Of a stretch of 21,278 nucleotides of DNA, positions 1 through 7,512 are shown piece by piece. Each line of letters opens with the position of its first letter. Position 1 is the stretch's first letter. Both the position numbers and the translations under genes were made by a program. The notes beneath the pieces were generated by a model that was not told the DNA's origin, ran no database searches, and saw only the letters and a program-made list of their open reading frames with translations. Source of the DNA: Competibacteraceae bacterium UBA6584 (lineage in GTDB: Bacteria; Pseudomonadota; Gammaproteobacteria; Competibacterales; Competibacteraceae); the NCBI GenBank assembly GCA_002433805.1, contig DJIW01000017.1, positions 1,161 through 22,438 of the forward strand, given 5' to 3'.

Positions 1-89
1 TCGGGTCGGCCGCTGATCGAGAGCGGCATGGCTCCGAGGCCGATGGCTTTGAAATGCAAGCCCGTACTGTCGAGTTCGCGCTGTTGCAT
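1..89 (-). CDS. Aldo/keto reductase, N-terminal fragment cut by window edge
   Basis: Reading the minus strand from the ATG at 89 gives 29 codons before the window ends. They begin MQQRELDSTGLHF and continue to a GLGAMPLSISGRP segment. The pattern R-x-L-x-x-T/S-G-L followed by xxIGLGAMPLS is the first beta-strand region of NAD(P)H-dependent aldo/keto reductases (TIM-barrel oxidoreductases acting on carbonyl compounds in the cytoplasm). A GGAGG ribosome-binding site ends 8 bases before this ATG, which supports the start. The catalytic Tyr, Lys and His and the cofactor site lie outside the window, so substrate and completeness cannot be judged. It lies about 120 bases downstream of dapE on the same strand. 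Read-through from dapDE is possible, but nothing seen demands it. Confidence 0.78.
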   Translation of the reverse strand, partial: MQQRELDSTGLHFKAIGLGAMPLSISGRP

Positions 90-212
90 CGGTTCATCCT
101 CCCGTGGCGGTTGCTGAGTAAGGACGGATTCCGGATCGGGCCAGCGGGCCGGCGCGTCCCGCTCGCCGACGGCAGGCTATTTTGCTATCAGGCCGTCAAG
201 CCCGCCAGGAGT

Positions 213-1370
213 TCAACCCAACAAGCGGGTCAAAATGCCCTGATAAACGCGGCTGAGCCGTTCCAAATCGCCGACCGAGACGCATTCGTCAATTTTGTGA
301 ATGGTGGCGTTGAGCGGCCCGAATTCGATCACCTGCGCGCCGGTGGGCGCGATGAAGCGGCCGTCGGAGGTGCCGCCGCCGGTGGACAGTTCGGCGTCCA
401 GGCCGGTTTCGGCCTGGATGGCGGCCAGCGCGGCGTCGACCAAATCCCCCGGCGCGGTGAAAAACGGCGGGCCGGACAAGCGCCATTCCAGATCGTATTG
501 AAACACCTGACCGGTTTTGACTTCTTGGTTTAACAGCGCCGTTTCGATCAGCAGGCGGGTGCGTTCCTGAAGCTGCTCCACGGTCACGGCCGGCGAAAAG
601 CGGAAATTGAACAGCATCTCCAACTGACCGGGAATCACGTTGTCCGCCCCGGTTCCGGCGTTCAGGTTGGAAATCTGAAACGAAGTCGGCGGGAAAAAAT
701 CGTGGCCTCGATCCCAGACTTCATCGACTAGCGCGCCGAGCAGCGGGCCGATGGCATAGATGGGGTTTTGCGCCCGATGCGGGTAGGCGACATGGCCTTG
801 CACGCCGCGCAGGAGCAGCCGGCCGTTGAGCGAACCGCGCCGGCCGTTTTTGATCGTATCCCCCAGCCGCTGGGCGCACGAGGGCTCGCCGACCAGGCAC
901 CAGCGCAGCTTCTCGCCGCGCGCCTCCAAACGCTCCACGACCTTGACCGTGCCATCGACCGCGGCGCCTTCCTCGTCGCTGGTGATCAGAAACGCGATGG
1001 AGCCGCGCGGCCGGGGGCAGGCGTCGAGAAAACGCTCGCAGCCGGTGACCATGGCCGCCAAGCTGCCTTTCATGTCCGCCGCGCCGCGCCCGTAAAGTAG
1101 ACCGTCGCGCACGGTCGGGGCAAACGGCGGGGATCGCCATTGCTCCAACGGGCCGGTGGGCACCACATCGGTATGGCCGGCGAAGGCGAACAGCGGCTCG
1201 GCATCGCCCAGCCGCGCCCAGAGATTATCCACCGCGCCGAAGCGCAGCCGTTCCACTCGAAACCCGCGCTTTTCCAAGCGGGCGATCAGGACGGCCTGAC
1301 AGCCGGCGTCATCGGGCGTGACCGAGGGCCGGGCGATCAGCTCGAGTGCGAGTTCGAGCGTGGCGTCCAT
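213..1370 (-). CDS. dapE: Succinyl-diaminopimelate desuccinylase
   Basis: The 385-residue product hydrolyses N-succinyl-LL-2,6-diaminopimelate to LL-diaminopimelate and succinate in the cytoplasm, in the succinylase branch supplying lysine and peptidoglycan. It is a dinuclear-zinc M20 peptidase-family enzyme. Visible metal and catalytic residues match DapE spacing: H66 and D68 in [12 protein letters not shown]99 in [11 protein letters not shown]133-E134 in TSDEEG, E162 in LVGEPS, a GGGTSDGRF segment, and a late His in NATIHK. The frame stays open 25 codons further upstream, but those codons lie inside dapD. The ATG at 1370 gives the standard N-terminus [12 protein letters not shown], and it overlaps the dapD stop as TGATG, implying translational coupling. 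Length is normal and no defect is seen. Confidence 0.96.
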   Translation of the reverse strand: MDATLELALELIARPSVTPDDAGCQAVLIARLEKRGFRVERLRFGAVDNLWARLGDAEPLFAFAGHTDVVPTGPLEQWRSPPFAPTVRDGLLYGRGAADMKGSLAAMVTGCERFLDACPRPRGSIAFLITSDEEGAAVDGTVKVVERLEARGEKLRWCLVGEPSCAQRLGDTIKNGRRGSLNGRLLLRGVQGHVAYPHRAQNPIYAIGPLLGALVDEVWDRGHDFFPPTSFQISNLNAGTGADNVIPGQLEMLFNFRFSPAVTVEQLQERTRLLIETALLNQEVKTGQVFQYDLEWRLSGPPFFTAPGDLVDAALAAIQAETGLDAELSTGGGTSDGRFIAPTGAQVIEFGPLNATIHKIDECVSVGDLERLSRVYQGILTRLLG

Positions 1371-2188
1371 CAATCGCGCAACAGTTCGTTGAGCCCGACC
1401 CGGCCGCGAGTTTTTTCGTCCACCTGCTTGATGATGATCGCGCAATACAAGCTGTGGCTGCCGTCGGGGGCAGGCAGCGCGCCGGGCACCACCACCGAAC
1501 CCGCCGGCACCCGACCGTAACTCACTTCCCCAGTCATCCGGTTGTAAAGCTTGGTGCTCTGACCGATGTAGACGCCCATCGAGATCACCGAACCGCGCTC
1601 GACGATGACCCCTTCGACCACTTCGGAGCGCGCGCCGATAAAACAGTCGTCCTCGATGATGGTGGGGCTGGCTTGCAACGGCTCCAACACGCCGCCGATG
1701 CCGACGCCGCCGGACAGATGGACGTTCTTGCCGATCTGCGCGCAGGAGCCGACCGTCGCCCAGGTATCGACCATGGTGCCGGAATCGACATACGCGCCGA
1801 TATTGACGAAAGACGGCATCAACACCACGCCCGAGGCGATGTAGGAGCCGCGCCGGGCGGCGGCGGGCGGCACCACCCGAACCCCGGCGGCCAGAAAATC
1901 ATTTTCTCCGTACTCGGCGTATTTAGGCGGCACCTTATCGAAATAATTGGTGTAGCCGTTGCGGATGATCGCGCTCTCGTTGAGCCGGAAGCTCAGCAGC
2001 ACCGCCTTTTTCAGCCAGGTATTCACCGTCCAGGCGTCTTGACGCTTCTCGGCGACCCGCGCCTTGCCCAACTCCAGCAGGCTCAGCGTTTCCTCGACCG
2101 CTTCGCGCACGTCGGCCGGGGCGTTGGTGGGATCGAGCTCGCCTCGGCGCTCGAAGGCGTTTTCAATCAGTGTCTGGAGAGTGTTCAC
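1370..2188 (-). CDS. dapD: Tetrahydrodipicolinate N-succinyltransferase
   Basis: The 272-residue enzyme transfers succinyl from succinyl-CoA to 2,3,4,5-tetrahydrodipicolinate, the first step of the succinylase branch of diaminopimelate and lysine synthesis, in the cytoplasm. A helical N-terminal domain (about residues 1-100) is followed by a left-handed beta-helix of imperfect hexapeptide repeats, seen as [51 protein letters not shown] and later turns. Length is close to the E. coli enzyme (about 274). The start is GTG at 2188, preceded by AAAGGA about 9-10 bases upstream, and it gives the expected [13 protein letters not shown]. It forms a two-gene unit with dapE through a one-base stop/start overlap. 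DapC is not in the window. Confidence 0.96.
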   Translation of the reverse strand: MNTLQTLIENAFERRGELDPTNAPADVREAVEETLSLLELGKARVAEKRQDAWTVNTWLKKAVLLSFRLNESAIIRNGYTNYFDKVPPKYAEYGENDFLAAGVRVVPPAAARRGSYIASGVVLMPSFVNIGAYVDSGTMVDTWATVGSCAQIGKNVHLSGGVGIGGVLEPLQASPTIIEDDCFIGARSEVVEGVIVERGSVISMGVYIGQSTKLYNRMTGEVSYGRVPAGSVVVPGALPAPDGSHSLYCAIIIKQVDEKTRGRVGLNELLRD

Positions 2189-2331
2189 GAATCAGGGTTC
2201 CTTTAAGAGGGATCGGGAAGGCCGCCAAAGCGGGTGTATCAAGTGGCTGGATTTTAACGCGGATCTCGAAAGCCGACAGGCCTCGCCGTCGCGATTTGAG
2301 TCAATCCGAGCGAATGCGAGGCCGGCTCTGT

Positions 2332-2802
2332 TCAGGAGGCGTTACAGCGCCAGGACGCTAACCAGCGTTCCGCGTCGCCCGGAAGTGGGTCCGGGGCTTT
2401 GGCGATGCAGATGCAGACGTTCTGGATCAGAACGCCCATTGCGACGCGATCGCCCTCGCCCGCGCTGGCGAGTTCCAATTTGGGCAATGACAAGGTGATG
2501 GTCTTGCCGAGCCAGTCCTGCTGGCCGGCGATCACGGTGCCGGTTAATTCGATGGGATCAGGCAGGGCCGACGCGAGCGAAGGGGATTTTTTCCAACCGA
2601 AAAGACCTTGATCGGGTCGGGTCAGGCGATCCACCCGAACCAGAATCCGGTAATCGGGAGTCCTGTCGCCGGGCCATTCCCATTTTAAATTTAATGCGGT
2701 CTCGCGTGACTGCGACATGGTGTGTTCTCCGACCAACAAAGCCGTCGTAAGGAGCAGAATAAAGCGAAGCACTACTTTTGCTTGGAACGGGTTGCCGAAC
2801 AT
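2332..2802 (-). CDS. Small protein with N-terminal export signal or anchor, function unknown
   Basis: I do not recognise the family of this 156-residue product. Its N-terminus has basic residues K9 and R13 around a hydrophobic run (VVLRFILLLTTALLVG), which looks like a signal peptide or single membrane anchor. No lipobox is evident. The rest is soluble, with alternating segments typical of a beta-rich domain (DYRILVRVDRL, ITLSLPKLEL, VAMGVLIQNVCIC). Three Cys lie near the C-terminus (CIC and WRC), compatible with a disulfide in the periplasm. It begins 15 bases after the stop of the upstream hydrolase-like gene, so the two are probably co-transcribed. A later in-frame ATG at 2718 would delete the signal and is less likely. 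An immunity or inhibitor role is only suggested by this arrangement. Confidence 0.62.
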   Translation of the reverse strand: MFGNPFQAKVVLRFILLLTTALLVGEHTMSQSRETALNLKWEWPGDRTPDYRILVRVDRLTRPDQGLFGWKKSPSLASALPDPIELTGTVIAGQQDWLGKTITLSLPKLELASAGEGDRVAMGVLIQNVCICIAKAPDPLPGDAERWLASWRCNAS

Positions 2803-2817
2803 GCCAGGCGTTCTCGA

Positions 2818-3414
2818 TCAGCTTTCCACCGCGACCTCATAGCCGTCGGCGGCTTTGGGCGTGAAGCCTAAAAAACCGGAGTGGCTCACCGTTTGAGTGA
2901 AAGAGGTGACAAGCTGCTTATAAAGGTTGTTTGGCGTATCCAAGCCCGGAATTCCGCCCGTGATGATACCGGCGTAGATGAAGGCATCCGAGGCATGGGT
3001 GGAACAATTGTGGCCCAGCAAGTAAAAGGAGCCCGGATTGGCTTTCAATTTGTTCCAATAATCCTTAAAAAGCAACGCTTGCGCCTTGCTGACCGTGATG
3101 ACCAGAACCGTGGATTTGACCGAGTACCTTTTAGCTTCGGCCATGCCGACGTAAAAAGGTCGATGAATCTTGAACAGAGGGTAGTCGTAAACCACTCCCT
3201 TCATGTTCATGCCGGTGCTGTTCCAAGAGCCAGACCCGGAGCGCCCGCTGGAGCCGGCTCCGGCTTCGCCGAAAAATCCGACTGGCGATCCGTCCGCCAA
3301 AATGCAATCCGCATGTTGCTCCAGCGCGCCGGGATCGTGGCTCGGGCTGGTTTTCCCTCGCACCACCAGGCCGATGGTGTCTTCCGAGGGAAAGGGCAAC
3401 AGGGTGGTCGGCAT
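2818..3414 (-). CDS. Predicted permuted NlpC/P60- or LRAT-like cysteine hydrolase
   Basis: A 198-residue product with no signal peptide. Two motifs stand out: an N-terminal His in EQHADCILADGSPVGFFGE (H34) and a C-terminal H-N-C-S-T-H motif (N136, C137, H140) leading into a helix. His before Cys, with the Cys in an Asn-Cys pair, is the order in circularly permuted papain-like folds (LRAT, YaeF/YiiX and DUF4105-type proteins), which cleave or transfer amide or thioester bonds. A Ser/Gly-rich linker (about residues 53-66) separates the halves. The frame is also open from a GTG at 3450, but only the ATG at 3414 has a good ribosome-binding site (GAGGA, 7 bases away). The small exported-protein gene follows after 15 bases. 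Substrate unknown. Peptidoglycan amidase is one possibility. Confidence 0.6.
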   Translation of the reverse strand: MPTTLLPFPSEDTIGLVVRGKTSPSHDPGALEQHADCILADGSPVGFFGEAGAGSSGRSGSGSWNSTGMNMKGVVYDYPLFKIHRPFYVGMAEAKRYSVKSTVLVITVSKAQALLFKDYWNKLKANPGSFYLLGHNCSTHASDAFIYAGIITGGIPGLDTPNNLYKQLVTSFTQTVSHSGFLGFTPKAADGYEVAVES

Positions 3415-3818
3415 CAAGACATCCTCGAACGATGACGGGCGGCGGGTCACTGGGTCAGGACCAAAGCGCCGGGTCCTTAAAATCGGGCTGCGGCCGAGAG
3501 CGGTTGCTGGGATGAACCCACCTCCGACGGCAGACGCTAGCGCTTGGAATCATCCGAAAAACTAGGCGATGCCGGCAGTCGTGTCAAACCGCTTCGTCTT
3601 TTCAGCCCGAAAAGTTTTTCAGCGGTCACATTTGGGCGCGACGGTAAAAACCGTCATAATAAGGCGGGAAAATTATTGGTCGATCACCGTTTGAAGGTTC
3701 GCTACAACCAGAACGTTAACACCTCAACCTCCCAACGGCAGCCGACGGATTGCCCAGATCCTGGCGACGACGGCCATCATAACGATAAACCATGCCAGCA
3801 AGAACGAGGATAACCGGT
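3415..3818. other. Non-coding stretch between divergent genes
   Basis: About 400 bases lie between the minus-strand hydrolase-like gene and glgE. A plus-strand frame is open from 3544 to 3813, but its translation is low-complexity and polar with no recognisable domain, and it has no convincing ribosome-binding site, so I do not call it. The stretch holds a promoter-like site with a palindrome at 3632-3660, presumably for glgE. No RNA gene or mobile-element end is seen. Confidence 0.55.
3632..3660 (+). promoter_or_regulatory. Candidate sigma70 promoter with palindrome in the spacer, upstream of glgE
   Basis: TTGGGC (3632-3637), a 17-base spacer, then CATAAT (3655-3660) gives a plausible -35/-10 pair about 160 bases before the glgE start. 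The spacer contains a perfect inverted repeat, GACGGT-AAAA-ACCGTC (3640-3655), which touches the -10 element. A dimeric regulator bound there would block polymerase. The hexamers are only partial matches and the palindrome could be chance, so this is an inference from position and symmetry. Confidence 0.35.
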
Positions 3819-6017
3819 ATGCTCAAGAAATCCGTGGCGGATGAAAAAACTCAAACTCCCAGCGGTGCAAGCCCGGATTCGGCCGTCGCCGCAAAAGAAG
3901 ATCTCAGCCCGGCAAAATCCCCCGACAGCCCAGCCAAGCCCACCGCTGAAGCGGGAGCGTCCAAGAAAGTCGCGCCCGCCAAGCCGGCGGTTTCAACTGA
4001 TGCTCCAGCGCCGGAGCCGGTCGCTGGGGCGTCCGATGGCCGGAAACGGGTGATCATCGAAGGCGTGAGCCCGGAAATCGATGGCGGCCGCTTTCCGATC
4101 AAGCGGACCGTCGGCGAGAGCGTGACCGTCGAGGCCGACATCTTCACCGACGGTCACGACGCTTTGGCGTGCGTGCTGCAATACCGCCGCGTCGGCGATT
4201 CCGGCTGGCGGGAAAATCCGATGCGCTTCTTGAACAACGACCGCTGGCAAGGCGAATTTCAAGTGCTGGAATTGGGGGTCTACGACTATTGCGTCACCGC
4301 CTGGGTCGATCCCTTCAAATCCTGGCGGCACGATCTGAGCCGCTGGATTCTGCCCGAGGACATCGCGCTGGCCCTGCGCAGCGGCGGACAGCTCATCGAA
4401 AAGGCCAGCCAGCGCGCCGCCGGCGAAGACGCTCAGTGGCTGGCCCGCCGCGCCGAGGCGATGGTCAGCGAGCAGGCCCTGGACTACCGCCGCCAGCTGG
4501 GTTTGGACGATGAACTGGTGCGGCTGATGGACCGTTACGCCGACCGCCGGCTGGCGCTGAGTTACAGCAAAATCTTGAAAGTGTCCGTCGATGACGAACG
4601 CGCCCGCTTCAGCACCTGGTATGAAATGTTTCCGCGCTCGTGCGGTCAGGCCCCCGGCAAGCACGGCACGTTCAAGGATTGCGAAACTTGGCTGCCGCGC
4701 CTGGCCGCGCTGGGTTTCGACGTGCTGTATTTTCCGCCGATCCATCCCATCGGCCGGATCAACCGCAAGGGCAAAAACAACACCCTGACGCCCGGTTCGG
4801 ATGATGTCGGCAGCCCCTGGGCCATCGGTGCCTCGGAAGGCGGCCATAAGGACATCCTGCCCGCGTTGGGCACGCTGGAGGATTTCCGCCAACTGGTGCA
4901 AAAGGCCAAGGAACACGGCATCGAAATCGCCCTGGATATCGCCTTGCAGTGCGCGCCCGATCACCCTTACGTCAAGCAGCATCCCGACTGGTTCCGCTGG
5001 CGGCCCGACGGCACGGTGCAGTACGCCGAGAACCCGCCCAAAAAGTATCAGGACATCTATCCGTTCAATTTTGAGACCGACGACTGGCGGGCGCTGTGGG
5101 ATGAGATCAAGAGCATCTTCGAATTCTGGATCGCGCAGGGCGTGCGGATCTTCCGGGTCGACAACCCGCACACCAAACCGTTCGCGATGTGGGAATGGCT
5201 GATCGGCGAGATCAAGAACACCACGCCGAACGCCATTTTCCTGGCGGAGGCTTTCACCCGCCCCAAGGTCATGCACCGGCTCGCCAAGCTGGGCTACAAC
5301 CAGTCCTACACCTATTACGCTTGGCGCAACAACAAGTGGGAGCTGGCGGAGTATTTAAACGAGCTGACCCAAGGGCCGGGCCGCGATTACTTCCGCCCCA
5401 ACTTCTGGCCGAACACGCCGGATATTCTGACCGATTTCTTACAGTTCGGCGGCCGGCCGGCCTTCGTCTCGCGGCTGGTCATGGCGGCCACGATGACCGC
5501 CAGCTACGGCATTTACGGGCCGGCTTACGAAATGATGGAGCATATCGCGATCAAGCACGGCAGCGAGGAATATCTCGATTCCGAAAAATATCAGCTGCGC
5601 TATCGTCCCTTCAAGGAACTGGACGGTCCCAACAGCTTGCGCGACTTCATCGCCCTGATCAACCGCATCCGCAAGCGCAATCCCGCCTTGCAAGCCGACC
5701 GGCGCTTGCGGTTCCACGAGATCGGCAACGACCAACTGATCTGCTACAGCAAGTCCACCGACGACTTGGCCAACGTCATTGTGGTGGTGGTCAACCTGGA
5801 CCCCAATTACACCCAATCCGGTTGGACCAACCTCGATCTGGAAGCGCTGGGCGTCGATTCGCAGCAGTCGTTCCAGGTGCGCGATCTGCTGACCGGCGCG
5901 AATTACAACTGGAACGGGCCGCACAATTACGTGGAGCTCAACCCGCACCGCTTGCCCGCGCATGTGATGCGCCTCAAGCGCCATCCGCATACCGAACGCG
6001 ATTTCGATACTTTCTAA
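3819..6017 (+). CDS. glgE: Alpha-1,4-glucan:maltose-1-phosphate maltosyltransferase
   Basis: The 732-residue GH13 enzyme transfers maltose from alpha-maltose-1-phosphate to the non-reducing end of alpha-1,4-glucans, releasing phosphate. An Ala/Pro/Lys-rich tail (about residues 8-75) precedes the DUF3416-type N-terminal domain (from RVIIEGVSPEIDGGRFP). The catalytic barrel then has nucleophile D448 (FRVDNPHTKP), acid E477 (FLAEAF) and third acid D535 (NTPDIL). Spacings of 29 and 58 residues nearly equal those of the Streptomyces enzyme. GlgE-typical FPPIHPIGRINRKGKNN and YPFNFE segments are present. The frame is open from an ATG at 3792 without a ribosome-binding site. The ATG at 3819 has GAGGA 8 bases upstream and is preferred. 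The long low-complexity tail is unusual, since family members are nearer 650-700 residues. It leads a glgE-glgC-glgX cluster. Confidence 0.95.
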   Translation: MLKKSVADEKTQTPSGASPDSAVAAKEDLSPAKSPDSPAKPTAEAGASKKVAPAKPAVSTDAPAPEPVAGASDGRKRVIIEGVSPEIDGGRFPIKRTVGESVTVEADIFTDGHDALACVLQYRRVGDSGWRENPMRFLNNDRWQGEFQVLELGVYDYCVTAWVDPFKSWRHDLSRWILPEDIALALRSGGQLIEKASQRAAGEDAQWLARRAEAMVSEQALDYRRQLGLDDELVRLMDRYADRRLALSYSKILKVSVDDERARFSTWYEMFPRSCGQAPGKHGTFKDCETWLPRLAALGFDVLYFPPIHPIGRINRKGKNNTLTPGSDDVGSPWAIGASEGGHKDILPALGTLEDFRQLVQKAKEHGIEIALDIALQCAPDHPYVKQHPDWFRWRPDGTVQYAENPPKKYQDIYPFNFETDDWRALWDEIKSIFEFWIAQGVRIFRVDNPHTKPFAMWEWLIGEIKNTTPNAIFLAEAFTRPKVMHRLAKLGYNQSYTYYAWRNNKWELAEYLNELTQGPGRDYFRPNFWPNTPDILTDFLQFGGRPAFVSRLVMAATMTASYGIYGPAYEMMEHIAIKHGSEEYLDSEKYQLRYRPFKELDGPNSLRDFIALINRIRKRNPALQADRRLRFHEIGNDQLICYSKSTDDLANVIVVVVNLDPNYTQSGWTNLDLEALGVDSQQSFQVRDLLTGANYNWNGPHNYVELNPHRLPAHVMRLKRHPHTERDFDTF

Positions 6018-6150
6018 AGCCACTGGGGGAGTGCCCGGTCGCGCGGCGTCGCAAGGAGATCGACCGATTGAGGCGGATACGCAATATCGGCTTCGCGGTC
6101 GGTGTCCTCGCGGGCTTTGACGGAGCGCCGCGTCGGCCGGCTGATCATTC

Positions 6151-6180
6151 GCTCCGCTGGGCCACCGGCCCACGACGGAG
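6151..6180. repeat. GC-rich inverted repeat in the glgE-glgC gap
   Basis: The inner arms TGGGCC (6158-6163) and GGCCCA (6167-6172) flank a 3-base loop. Outer arms GCTCCG (6151-6156) and CGGAGC (6175-6180) extend the pairing across small bulges. In RNA this would be a strong hairpin. There is no U-run after it, so it is not a classical intrinsic terminator. It may instead tune the glgE/glgC mRNA ratio, or be a REP-like element. Confidence 0.45.
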
Positions 6181-6224
6181 CTTGTATAAAGTCCTAATCA
6201 CTTGAAGAAGAAGGATGTGCCGCG

Positions 6225-7457
6225 ATGAGAAATCCTAAAATTCTTGCGTTGGTCATGGCTGGCGGAGAGGGTGCGCGTCTCAGTCCGCTCACCTCGCAAA
6301 ATTCAAAACCGTCGCTCCCGTTCGGCAGCCGCTACCGCATCGTGGACTTCGTGCTGAGCAACCTGCTCAACTCCAGGATCGAGGCGATCTATCTGTTGGT
6401 GCAATACAAGTCCCAATCGCTGATCGAGCACGTCCGCAAGGCGTGGGTGGTGTCGCCGATGCGCAACGAGGAATTCGTGACGGTCGTGCCGCCGCAGATG
6501 ATGCGCGGCGGCGACTGGTTCATGGGCACCTCCGACGCCGTGTATCAGAACCTCGATCTGATCAAGCTGCACAACCCCGACTTGGTGGTGGTGTTCGGAG
6601 CCGATCACGTCTATCGGATGGATATCCGCCAGATGATCGATTTCCATCACGAGCGGGAAGCCGACGTGACCGTGGCCGCCTTGCCGGTGCCGCTGGCCGA
6701 CGCCCGAGGCTTCGGCGTAATCGCCGCCGACCACGCCGGTCGGGTCAGCGAATTTCAGGAAAAACCGGCCAATCCTGCCCCGATGCCCTCCGATCCCACG
6801 CGGGCCTATGCCTCGATGGGCAATTATTTGTTCGACGCCAAGGTGCTGGTCGAGGCGCTACAGGCGGCGCACGACCGGGGCGAACACGATTTCGGCCAGA
6901 ACGTGCTGCCGAGGTTGAAGGACACTCACCGGCTGTTCGCTTACGATTTTTCCACCAACCAGGTCCCTGGGGTCAAGCCCACCGAGGAGCAGGGCTACTG
7001 GCGCGATGTCGGGACGCTCGACGCCTACTTCAACGCCCATCAGGACATGCTGGCGTGGCCGCCGCGTTTCGACGTGTTCAATCCCCAGTGGCGGATCTTT
7101 TCCAGTAACTATCAAGGTCCGGTCGCCCGGATACTGGATGCGGTCATGAAAAACAGCGTGGTCGCCGCCGGCTCGCTGGTGCACGGCGCGTCGATCACCA
7201 ACAGCATCGTCCGCCGCGAGGTGGTGATCGAGGAAGACGTGGAGATCGAGGACTGCATCATTCAGGATTACGTGCACATCAAGCGCGGCGCGCGGCTGCG
7301 TCGGGCGATCATCGGCAATTACAACGTCATCGAACCCAACACGCGCATCGGTCACGATGCCGAACTCGACCGCCGCCGCCATTCCGTCACCGAGGGCGGC
7401 ATTACCGTGGTGGGGCCGGGCGAAGTCAGCACGGCCTTGCGGGCCTTCAGCGAATAA
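6225..7457 (+). CDS. glgC: Glucose-1-phosphate adenylyltransferase (ADP-glucose pyrophosphorylase)
   Basis: The 410-residue cytoplasmic enzyme makes ADP-glucose and pyrophosphate from glucose-1-phosphate and ATP, the usual committed step of bacterial glycogen synthesis and normally controlled by allosteric metabolites. The N-terminal nucleotidyltransferase domain opens with ALVMAGGEGARLSPLT and KPSLPFGSRYRIVDF. VVFGADHVYRMD carries the conserved Asp, and EFQEKPANP has the sugar-phosphate-binding Lys. A C-terminal left-handed beta-helix follows (about residue 300 on: AASLVHGASITNSIV-type repeats, IEDCIIQDYVHI). The ATG at 6225 has AAGGA 9 bases upstream. It lies 207 bases after glgE and 55 before glgX. 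With GlgE upstream, its ADP-glucose could feed a maltose-1-phosphate-forming GlgM as well as a classical glycogen synthase. Neither is in the window. Confidence 0.96.
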   Translation: MRNPKILALVMAGGEGARLSPLTSQNSKPSLPFGSRYRIVDFVLSNLLNSRIEAIYLLVQYKSQSLIEHVRKAWVVSPMRNEEFVTVVPPQMMRGGDWFMGTSDAVYQNLDLIKLHNPDLVVVFGADHVYRMDIRQMIDFHHEREADVTVAALPVPLADARGFGVIAADHAGRVSEFQEKPANPAPMPSDPTRAYASMGNYLFDAKVLVEALQAAHDRGEHDFGQNVLPRLKDTHRLFAYDFSTNQVPGVKPTEEQGYWRDVGTLDAYFNAHQDMLAWPPRFDVFNPQWRIFSSNYQGPVARILDAVMKNSVVAAGSLVHGASITNSIVRREVVIEEDVEIEDCIIQDYVHIKRGARLRRAIIGNYNVIEPNTRIGHDAELDRRRHSVTEGGITVVGPGEVSTALRAFSE

Positions 7458-7512
7458 GCCTGAAGCGGTCGCCTCCCCGTGGGGAGCGGGGGGGCCTGAG
7501 ATTGACGAGCCG

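Noticed and set aside
191..212. Search for an intrinsic terminator after dapE
   Set aside because: The only inverted arms nearby have a long loop and no T-run in the dapE direction.
54..533. Plus-strand open frame of 159 codons at the window start
   Set aside because: Antisense to the aldo/keto reductase start and to the end of dapE; no motif.
1346..2206. Plus-strand open frame of 286 codons across dapD and the start of dapE
   Set aside because: It is antisense to two firmly identified genes, and its translation is His/Asp/Gly-rich with no domain, as expected of an antisense frame in GC-rich DNA.
2881..3435. Plus-strand open frame of 184 codons opposite the hydrolase-like gene
   Set aside because: The minus-strand reading has a good ribosome-binding site and a coherent His/Asn-Cys motif set; the plus-strand reading has neither.
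3544..3813. Plus-strand open frame of 89 codons before glgE
   Set aside because: No recognisable domain or ribosome-binding site, polar low-information sequence, and it overlaps the likely glgE promoter and leader.
3993..5276. Minus-strand open frame of 427 codons inside glgE
   Set aside because: Fully antisense to a well-identified gene. The composition (Gln, Gly, Val, His) is that of a mirror frame, with no motif and no ribosome-binding site.
5189..6205. Plus-strand open frame of 338 codons overlapping the end of glgE
   Set aside because: Its translation is Arg/Gln/Gly-rich noise from another frame of glgE. It continues into the glgE-glgC gap only because stops are rare.
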